From Bryobacteraceae bacterium (GTDB lineage: Bacteria; Acidobacteriota; Terriglobia; Bryobacterales; Bryobacteraceae): a stretch of DNA of 10,386 nucleotides. Below are positions 6,616-10,386 of this stretch, piece after piece (position 1 is the first letter of the stretch; the number at the start of each line of letters is the position of its first letter). Under the pieces are notes generated by a model, which saw only the letters and a list, made by a program, of their open reading frames with translations, was not told the DNA's origin and ran no database searches. The DNA is taken from positions 1-10,386 of the forward strand of contig CANGVB010000069.1 in the NCBI GenBank assembly GCA_947456995.1, read 5' to 3'. A program made the translations under genes and the position numbers.

Positions 6616-7500
6616 TTACTGTTGCTTCTGCGACCACGGCGGAGTGATGCCGTTGGTGCGCGCGTAGGCAATTAACTGGCTCAGGTGCTCCGCCATGTGC
6701 GTGTCTATGATTACGTAGATTCCGCGCATGGTGGAGGGCTGGCCGAAGACTGGCATCTCGCGGTCGAGGACGGCGGGGCGAAGTGTTGGGAGCACTTTTC
6801 TTACTGCTTCAAAGCTCTCGGATAACAGCTCAACAACCTTTTCTTTGGCAAGCGGTTCTGATTCTTTTTTTGCCTGGTCTTTGAAGCGTTGCATCATCAG
6901 ATCCATTGGCGGGTTGTCACTGGCCACCCATAGGAAAAGCTTTGTGTCGTAGGCTACGTGCAGAAGGATTTCGCGAAAGCTGCGTACACCGGGTGCGGGG
7001 CGCCAGTCGAGTTTGTCTTCTGGAAGTGCTTTTGCCAAATCGAGCATTTTTGAAGCTGCAGCTTCGAAGGGGTTCATCAGATCGATTGCCGCGACGGCTG
7101 GCTTGACGTCCTCTGCGCCCAGTAGCTCTATGTCGAAGATCAACTCGGCTTTGGGCGGGATTGCTCCGCGGCCCTGCTCGCCGTAGGCCATCTGATAGGG
7201 AATGAAGAGCCTCCGCTTGCCTCCTACTTTCATGCCTTCAAAGCCTGCTTCCCAGCCAGCGATGACGCGTCTGCGGCCCTGAATGAATTTGAGCGGTTGG
7301 TCGCGGTCTCGAGACGAATCGAACTTCTTGCCATCGGTGAGCCAACCGGTGTAGTGGACGGTGAACTCCTGGCCGGGCTTTGCTGCAACTCCCGAGCCCA
7401 CTTCAATTTCGGTGAAGCGCATGCGGAGGAAGTCTGTTGGGGTACCTGCGATCTCAGGGATTTGAGCCAGCGTCAAGAAGAGGGTGAGGAGTTGCATCAC
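6616..7500 (-). CDS. FKBP-type peptidyl-prolyl isomerase fused to a DinB-like domain
   Basis: Protein of 294 residues in one uninterrupted frame. Residues about 28-128 are an FKBP domain aligning with FKBP12: Y50, F60, D61, F72, V79-I80, W83, Y107 (AYG) and F122 match its active-site Y26, F36, D37, F46, V55-I56, W59, Y82 and F99, so proline isomerase activity is likely. Residues about 140-285 are a four-helix DinB/YfiT-like domain with a metal-type histidine set, H181 (LLHVA) plus H268 and H272 (HMAEH), ending in the common IAYARTNGITPPW tail. DinB-fold proteins include metal-dependent thiol transferases, but many have no known reaction. The first 13 residues are hydrophobic without a positive charge: a poor signal peptide, or just an extension. 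Start candidates are GTG 7500 and ATG 7497, with a weak GGAG at 7513-7516; ATG 7422 just before the FKBP domain is also possible, though no Shine-Dalgarno precedes it. The GTG start overlaps eutC by 47 nt, making this the last gene of the ethanolamine operon. Confidence 0.88.
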   Translation of the reverse strand: MMQLLTLFLTLAQIPEIAGTPTDFLRMRFTEIEVGSGVAAKPGQEFTVHYTGWLTDGKKFDSSRDRDQPLKFIQGRRRVIAGWEAGFEGMKVGGKRRLFIPYQMAYGEQGRGAIPPKAELIFDIELLGAEDVKPAVAAIDLMNPFEAAASKMLDLAKALPEDKLDWRPAPGVRSFREILLHVAYDTKLFLWVASDNPPMDLMMQRFKDQAKKESEPLAKEKVVELLSESFEAVRKVLPTLRPAVLDREMPVFGQPSTMRGIYVIIDTHMAEHLSQLIAYARTNGITPPWSQKQQ

Positions 7501-8155
7501 TTTTCAGAGTAACTCCGCTGATCTTGCGGGCGCGGGATTCGGTCATCAGAAAGTGGATCAAGTGCGCTGCGGCATCGTAGCTGAGGCCTTCCGGCCGGAT
7601 GTTTGAGACGCAGTTTCGCTCGGCATCGTTGCGGCCTGTTTTGGGGTTGTAGGTGAGATAGGCACCGAGGCTGTCTGGTGAGGTGAGGCCGGGGCGCTCG
7701 CCGATTAGCACTAAAGCGAGCTCTGCGCCGAGTTGCTCGCCGATATCGTCACCGATGGCGACGCGGGCCTGGGTTGCGACGATGAGGGGTGCGAGCTTCC
7801 AGGAGTCGAGGAGTGGGAGCAGGCGGGTTAGCAATTCATTGGCGTGCCTGTGGACGGCCAGGGCTGAGAGGCCGTCGGCGACGATGATGGCGGCGTCGCA
7901 GGGTTCGGGTTGAAGTTTGTTTTGAAGACGGCGACCGAGGTCTGGACGGAGGAGGTAGGTGCGGCGGTCTTTGGCTTCTGACCGTACCAGGATGTGATCG
8001 AAGCCGAGGGAGGTGGGGTCGAGTTCGAGGTGGACGGCGTCGCGGGCTCTGGCGTGGTCGAGGTCGAAGCGGAGTAATTCGCTGGTGCTCAGCGAGGAGC
8101 CTTGCCGCTGGAGGCCGACTCTTGCGGCGGTGAAGGATCTTAAGTCAATAGCCAT
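7454..8155 (-). CDS. eutC: Ethanolamine ammonia-lyase small subunit
   Basis: Protein of 233 residues, the small subunit of the adenosylcobalamin-dependent lyase that converts ethanolamine to acetaldehyde and ammonia; it helps bind the cobalamin at the interface with EutB. Family landmarks run in order: LRSFTAARVGLQRQG (5-19), HARARDAVH (34-42), VADGLSALAVHRHA (92-105), GERPGLTSPDSLGAYLTYNP (152-171) and GRNDAERNCVSNIRPEGLSY (174-193), then the terminal helix ending in SGVTLK (213-218). EutC proteins I recall stop about here or a few residues later. This one continues for 15 residues, and that tail is exactly the part overlapping the FKBP-DinB gene. The ATG at 8155 lies inside the end of eutB (16-nt overlap), with a weak GGAT about 6 nt upstream, so translation is probably coupled to eutB. 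Confidence 0.95.
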   Translation of the reverse strand: MAIDLRSFTAARVGLQRQGSSLSTSELLRFDLDHARARDAVHLELDPTSLGFDHILVRSEAKDRRTYLLRPDLGRRLQNKLQPEPCDAAIIVADGLSALAVHRHANELLTRLLPLLDSWKLAPLIVATQARVAIGDDIGEQLGAELALVLIGERPGLTSPDSLGAYLTYNPKTGRNDAERNCVSNIRPEGLSYDAAAHLIHFLMTESRARKISGVTLKSDATPHPLLDAGSNP

Positions 8156-9423
8156 GTCTGATCCAATACGGGGGGACGCGTGTCGAGCCAGGCTTCGAAT
8201 TCTGGAGCGGGCTTGAGGCCGAGGAGAGAGCGGAGGTAGAGGGCGTCGTGGAAGCTGGTGCTCTGGTAGTGGAGCATGATGTCGTCAGCGCCGGGGACGC
8301 CCATGATGTAGTTGCAGCCGGCTGTGCCGAGGAGGGTGAGGAGGTTGTCCATGTCGTCCTGATCGGCTTCGGCGTGGTTGGTGTAGCAGATGTCGCAGCC
8401 CATGGGGACTCCCATCAGCTTGCCGCAGAAATGATCTTCGAGGCCAGCGCGGAGGATCTGCTTGCCGTCGTATAAATACTCGGGGCCGATGAAGCCTACG
8501 ACGGTGTTGACCAGGAGCGGTGAGTAGCGGCGGGCGACGGCGTAGGCTCTGGCTTCGCAGGTTTGCTGGTCTAGGCCATGATGGGCGTTGGCCGAGAGAG
8601 CTGAGCCCTGGCCGGTTTCGAAGTACATGACGTTTTCGCCGCGCTTGAGTTCTTTGGTGGCTTGCCAGGCTTCGTCAAGGAGTGCGAGGTTGATGCCGAA
8701 GCTCTGGTTGGCGGCTTCGGTGCCGGCGATGGATTGGAAGACGAGATCGACGGGTGCGCCCTGGCGGATGACTTCCATCAGCGTTGTGATGTGTGCGAGG
8801 ACGCAAGATTGGGTTGGGATGGCTAGCTTGAGGCGAAGGTCATCGAGCATGCGCAGGATTGAGATTACTGTGCCCACGCTGTCGGAGGCTGGGTTAACGC
8901 CGATGCAGGCATCGCCGCTGGCGAGGCTGAGGCCGTCGAGGGTGCTGGCTGCGATGCCGCGAAGGTCGTCGCTGGGGTGGTTAGGTTGCAGGCGTGTGGA
9001 GAGGCGGCCGGGTAGACCGATGGTGGTGCGGAAGCGGGTAACGACGCGGCAGCGGGAGGCGACGAGGATGAGGTCCTGGTTGCGCATGAGCTTGGAGACG
9101 GCGGCGGCCATCTCCGGGGTGATGCCTGGGGCTACGGCCTTGAGTTGGGCCTCTGTTGCGGCGAGGAGCCAATCGCGGAAGTCTCCGACGCAGAGTGACG
9201 AGATTGGCTCGAAGGCGGCTTCGTCGTGTGAATCGCAGATGAGGCGGGTGACTTCATCCTGCTCGTAAGGGATGAGTGGTTGGTTGAGGAGTTGTCGCAG
9301 AGGCAGATCTGCGAGTTGCATGCGGGCGCGTATGCGCTGCTCTTGTGAGGTTGCGGCAAGGCCAGCGAGGACGTCGCCGGAGCGCAGCGGGCTTGCATGG
9401 GCGAGGAGTTGTTTGAGGTTCAC
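8140..9423 (-). CDS. eutB: Ethanolamine ammonia-lyase large (catalytic) subunit
   Basis: Protein of 427 residues, a TIM-barrel subunit where the adenosylcobalamin-generated radical acts on ethanolamine. Substrate-contact residues known from E. coli EutB are all present: R144 and Q146 (TRLQPNH), N177 (IGVNPASD), E269 (YFETGQGSALSA) and D344 (MGCDICYTNH), matching R160, Q162, N193, E287 and D362. Other conserved blocks are LRSGDVLAG (13-21), TVVGFIGPEYLY (307-318), GLEDHF (327-332) and AGCNYIMG (368-375). The protein starts about 16 residues later than E. coli EutB, losing the N-terminal strand. That is not a start-calling error: the frame has a TGA two codons upstream of the GTG at 9423. A strong Shine-Dalgarno precedes this GTG. 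The GTGA overlap with the permease stop and the 16-nt overlap with eutC indicate a tightly coupled operon. Confidence 0.96.
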   Translation of the reverse strand: MNLKQLLAHASPLRSGDVLAGLAATSQEQRIRARMQLADLPLRQLLNQPLIPYEQDEVTRLICDSHDEAAFEPISSLCVGDFRDWLLAATEAQLKAVAPGITPEMAAAVSKLMRNQDLILVASRCRVVTRFRTTIGLPGRLSTRLQPNHPSDDLRGIAASTLDGLSLASGDACIGVNPASDSVGTVISILRMLDDLRLKLAIPTQSCVLAHITTLMEVIRQGAPVDLVFQSIAGTEAANQSFGINLALLDEAWQATKELKRGENVMYFETGQGSALSANAHHGLDQQTCEARAYAVARRYSPLLVNTVVGFIGPEYLYDGKQILRAGLEDHFCGKLMGVPMGCDICYTNHAEADQDDMDNLLTLLGTAGCNYIMGVPGADDIMLHYQSTSFHDALYLRSLLGLKPAPEFEAWLDTRPPVLDQTWLLT

Positions 9424-10386
9424 GACTCACCTCGCTGCGATTGCGCGAACTCCTCTTCTGGAGAGAGGATGAGGCGGTGGCGGGCATGGAAGGCAAACCA
9501 GATCAGCCCGATAATGAACCAGACGACAGCGCCGTAGACACCCTTGACGTATTCGGCATTGAAGAAGAGCGTGAGGAGGGTGAGGGTTGCGATGAGGCCG
9601 CTGACGATGGCTCCTGTTTTTCCAAGCGGGCTCTTGTAAGGGCGGGGAAGGCTCGGGAGGTTGCGGCGTAGCAGGAGGTAAGAGGTCATCTGCAGGATGT
9701 AGGCGATGACTGCGCCGAAGACGGCCATGTTGAGAAGGATTGCGCCTACGGGGCTGTCGTGGGGGGCGTAGTGGATGCCGAGGGCGGCGGAGAAGCCCAT
9801 GACGGCGCCGGCGATGAGGGCGCGGTGCGGGGTCTTGCGTTCGCTGTGTGTTTTGGAGAGCCAGACGGGGAAGTAGCCGGCTCGGGAGAGTGAGTAGATT
9901 TGGCGGCCGTAGGCGAAGAGGATGGTGTGGAAGCTGGCGATGAGGCCGATGCAGGCTACAACGGCGAGGACCTTGCTGCTGGCGGAGTTGCCATAGGCGG
10001 CTACGAAGCCAAGGAAGAGGGGCTCGTTGGAGGCGGCGACTGCTGCGGCACCCGGGGCGCTGCCAGCGCCGAGGGTGAGCGTCATGAACGCACAGAAGAC
10101 CAGTGTGGCCAGGCCCCAGATGAGGCCTCTGGGAATGTCTACTACGGGATCGTGACTTTCTTCGGCGGCCAGGGGAAGTTGTTCGATTGCGAGGTAGAAC
10201 CAGAGAGCGAAGGGGAGGCAGGCCCAGAAGCCGTTGAGGCCTTTGGGGAAGTAGGGGGTGGCGAAGCGGGCGAGGTCGAATTGAGGGGCGACCGAGATCC
10301 AGTAGATGACCAGCGCGATGAGGGCGGCGATGGTGATGATGAGGGAGAAGCGGAAGCTGAGTTCGACTCCCCAGATGTTGAGGGAG
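9420..10386 (-). CDS. eat: Ethanolamine permease (APC superfamily), C-terminal part
   Basis: The frame is open from the right edge to the TGA at 9420, giving the last 321 residues; roughly 130-150 N-terminal residues of a typical 450-480-residue permease lie outside. The ATG at 10085 is internal, since the upstream codons read ALWFYLAIEQLPLAAEESHD, the conserved helix-loop of ethanolamine permeases. Eight membrane segments are visible, at about residues 10-30, 53-72, 88-108, 135-157, 180-198, 210-233, 251-270 and 277-296. YGRQIYSLSRAGYFPVWL is the APC cytoplasmic loop signature, and the tail LSPEEEFA is typical of the Eat subfamily. It should bring ethanolamine into the cell by secondary transport. 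Its stop overlaps the eutB start (GTGA), so it is the upstream gene of the permease-eutB-eutC operon; the promoter lies outside the window. Confidence 0.92.
   Translation of the reverse strand, partial: SLNIWGVELSFRFSLIITIAALIALVIYWISVAPQFDLARFATPYFPKGLNGFWACLPFALWFYLAIEQLPLAAEESHDPVVDIPRGLIWGLATLVFCAFMTLTLGAGSAPGAAAVAASNEPLFLGFVAAYGNSASSKVLAVVACIGLIASFHTILFAYGRQIYSLSRAGYFPVWLSKTHSERKTPHRALIAGAVMGFSAALGIHYAPHDSPVGAILLNMAVFGAVIAYILQMTSYLLLRRNLPSLPRPYKSPLGKTGAIVSGLIATLTLLTLFFNAEYVKGVYGAVVWFIIGLIWFAFHARHRLILSPEEEFAQSQRGES
9427..9433 (-). promoter_or_regulatory. Strong Shine-Dalgarno of eutB
   Basis: GAGGTGA on the minus strand, with its GAGG 6 nt before the GTG at 9423, inside the last codons of the permease gene. 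It contains the in-frame TGA (9427-9429) that rules out any earlier eutB start. Confidence 0.7.

Noticed and set aside
8588..9268. 226-codon open frame on the plus strand, opposite eutB
   Set aside because: It is antisense to a gene with all catalytic residues intact; the product is Arg/Ser-rich without domain features.
9420..10085. Permease starting at the internal ATG at 10085 as a truncated 221-residue gene
   Set aside because: The frame continues without a stop to the window edge and the upstream codons encode conserved permease sequence, so the gene is cut by the edge rather than truncated.

Overview
The window is a gene-dense piece of bacterial chromosome, high in G+C. It holds ten protein-coding genes, one of them cut by the right edge. 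There are no RNA genes, insertion sequences, CRISPR arrays or phage genes that I can see. The mix suggests an acidobacterium, probably of the Solibacter/Bryobacter group: a secreted DUF1080 protein, a ~1000-residue secreted Asp-box propeller protein, a DinB-domain protein and a Tat-type dienelactone hydrolase. This taxonomic call is inference from gene content, not from a marker gene.

Left part (1-939). Two plus-strand genes lie 6 nt apart: a secreted DUF1080 (3-keto-disaccharide hydrolase-like) protein and a small FmdB-type zinc-ribbon protein. They face a long minus-strand gene, with a small hairpin between the two stop codons.

Middle left (937-5642). Three minus-strand genes are packed like an operon, read right to left: a RutE-type nitroreductase, a polytopic membrane protein of unknown function (start and stop share one base), and a 1020-residue secreted beta-propeller protein (12 nt gap). 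I see no obvious shared pathway.

Centre (5643-6614). A 60-base divergent intergenic region precedes a plus-strand dienelactone hydrolase with a complete Cys-Asp-His triad and a Tat-like N-terminus. Its stop codon is one base away from that of the convergent gene on the right.

Right part (6616-10386). A minus-strand ethanolamine cassette runs right to left: ethanolamine permease (N-terminus outside the window), EutB, EutC, then an FKBP-type prolyl isomerase fused to a DinB domain. Every junction overlaps (4, 16 and 47 nt). The permease would import ethanolamine and the adenosylcobalamin-dependent lyase EutBC would split it to acetaldehyde and ammonia in the cytoplasm. No microcompartment shell gene, EutA reactivase or aldehyde dehydrogenase is visible here.

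The points most worth a second look are the FKBP-DinB fusion, the 47-base stretch read in two frames where EutC runs into it, and the unassigned membrane protein. I found no clear evidence of a wholly new multi-gene system.
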